A stretch of DNA of 64,000 nucleotides from Amorphochlora amoebiformis. Its lineage: Eukaryota; Cercozoa; Chlorarachniophyceae. The stretch spans positions 1,054,001-1,118,000 of the forward strand of contig BAAHQB010000006.1 of assembly GCA_054601695.1 (NCBI GenBank), in the 5' to 3' direction. The number at the start of each line of letters is the position of its first letter. The first letter of the stretch is position 1. Positions 63,166 through 64,000 of the stretch are shown here, in pieces. The position numbers were made by a program, and so were the translations under genes. Under the pieces are notes generated by a model that did not search any database, was not told the origin of the DNA, and saw only the letters and a program-made list of their open reading frames with translations.

Positions 63166-63450
63166 GTGCATATATTACATCATCTATTGCGTAGCAATAT
63201 GTATGCATGTAACATTAAAACAAAGTATACTTCGTATATAAAATATATGTGTAAAAATACACACATGCCCATACCCATACACATACACATACAAATACAC
63301 ATACACATATACGACACATACATACACATACATATCATACACATACACAGTCATTAATGCAGATCGATTACAGAGTGGAATGAAGCCCTAGAAGGTCTAC
63401 CGGAGTCCACCTTCGCCCTCAGGAGAGTCTCTCAAATCTCCCAAACCACG
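61817..63450 (+). CDS. putative plastid-targeted protein, 3' end outside window
   Basis: Exons 61817-62133, 62269-62394, 63363-63450, joins in phase; no stop reached, so the gene runs past 64000. The N-terminus ([20 protein letters not shown]) is a signal-peptide-like hydrophobic segment followed by a Ser/Pro/Arg-rich, acid-poor stretch ([27 protein letters not shown]), the bipartite pattern of nuclear-encoded proteins of complex plastids. After a Gly/Glu/Lys-rich linker the mature part reads [50 protein letters not shown], which might be an NTF2/SnoaL-like fold, but this is only an impression. A second ATG at 61832 is an alternative start that keeps the signal segment. Confidence 0.5.
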
Positions 63451-63469
63451 GTACCTCCTGCCCATATCT

Positions 63470-63610
63470 TCCTATCTTCCTCTCACTACTTGTTTCGCTC
63501 TCGCTCTCTTCCTCGTTATCTGTCTCTGTTACTCACTGGCTATCTCGCTCTCCCTCCTCCCTCTCTCGCTCTCTCGCTCTCACTCTCGCTCTCACGCTCG
63601 CCGTCTGTCT
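63470..63610. repeat. pyrimidine-rich CTCT/CGCT tract
   Basis: Repeated CTCTCGCTCTC-type units follow the donor at 63451; plausible intron sequence of the plastid-protein gene. Confidence 0.6.
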
Positions 63611-63817
63611 CTGGGTTTCACAGTCGCTATAGGTCTGGAAGGATATGATGAATGGCTATGGTTAGGTTGTTGCTCAGTGGAATATAACATTTATCCCACC
63701 TTCTTTGCTTGGATTTACCTTTTTGGGAAGGTGGGTTTACCGGGTGTGTATGTGCATATGTTTGAATCTATATATGTTCGCATGTATGTATACACGTATG
63801 TAGCATATATAACATAC

Positions 63818-63865
<48 letters not shown>

Positions 63866-64000
63866 TATATATATATATATATATATAACAATATATGTAT
63901 AACAATATATATATATATATAAATCTCATACGAATATGTATATATGTGTATATATGCATATACACGTACACATTATATGATAATAATATATATATATATA

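Overview
The window is nuclear DNA of a eukaryote. Its genes are cut by many GT-AG introns, and those introns and the spacers are packed with long (TA)n tracts and related AT microsatellites. Once the exons are joined by splice phase, nine protein-coding genes come out; seven are complete. A cytosolic/plastid iron-sulfur scaffold of the HCF101 type with a hydrophobic, bipartite-looking leader, and a second gene whose N-terminus looks like signal peptide plus transit peptide, suggest a protist with a complex (secondary) plastid. A TTAGGG telomere-type tract fits many such lineages. I cannot name the species.

Layout: (1) 1-3207, minus, 3' part outside the window: FKBP/nucleoplasmin-like protein with acidic tracts. 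(2) 3519-5856, plus: small type I membrane protein with a Cys-rich ectodomain. (3) 6954-12289, minus: HCF101/Mrp-type P-loop Fe-S carrier. (4) 12371-26304, plus: 28-exon UvrD/Srs2-like superfamily 1 helicase. (5) 27438-35322, minus: VPS33, the Sec1/Munc18 subunit of HOPS/CORVET. (6) 35436-43241, plus: FYVE zinc finger joined to a TBC Rab-GAP domain, with an exon pair duplicated in tandem. (7) 43662-57548, minus: WDR12/YTM1, a 60S ribosome biogenesis WD40 protein. (8) 57792-61227, plus: small very basic protein. (9) 61817-beyond the right edge, plus: putative plastid-targeted protein.

The first eight genes form four head-to-head pairs separated by only 81 to 311 bp, so each pair probably shares a bidirectional promoter. 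Two pairs make functional sense: VPS33 with an endosomal FYVE-TBC protein, and WDR12 with a small basic protein that looks nucleolar. The three convergent 3' spacers between the pairs are rich in the palindrome CTAG.

Introns fall in two classes: compact ones (mostly 52-79 nt) and long ones (hundreds to over 2000 nt) filled with TA tracts. The long ones also carry local tandem duplications, telomere-like repeats and foldback elements. All exon models were derived by eye from splice signals, reading-frame phase and family conservation. Every multi-exon model closes in frame, but none has transcript support here.
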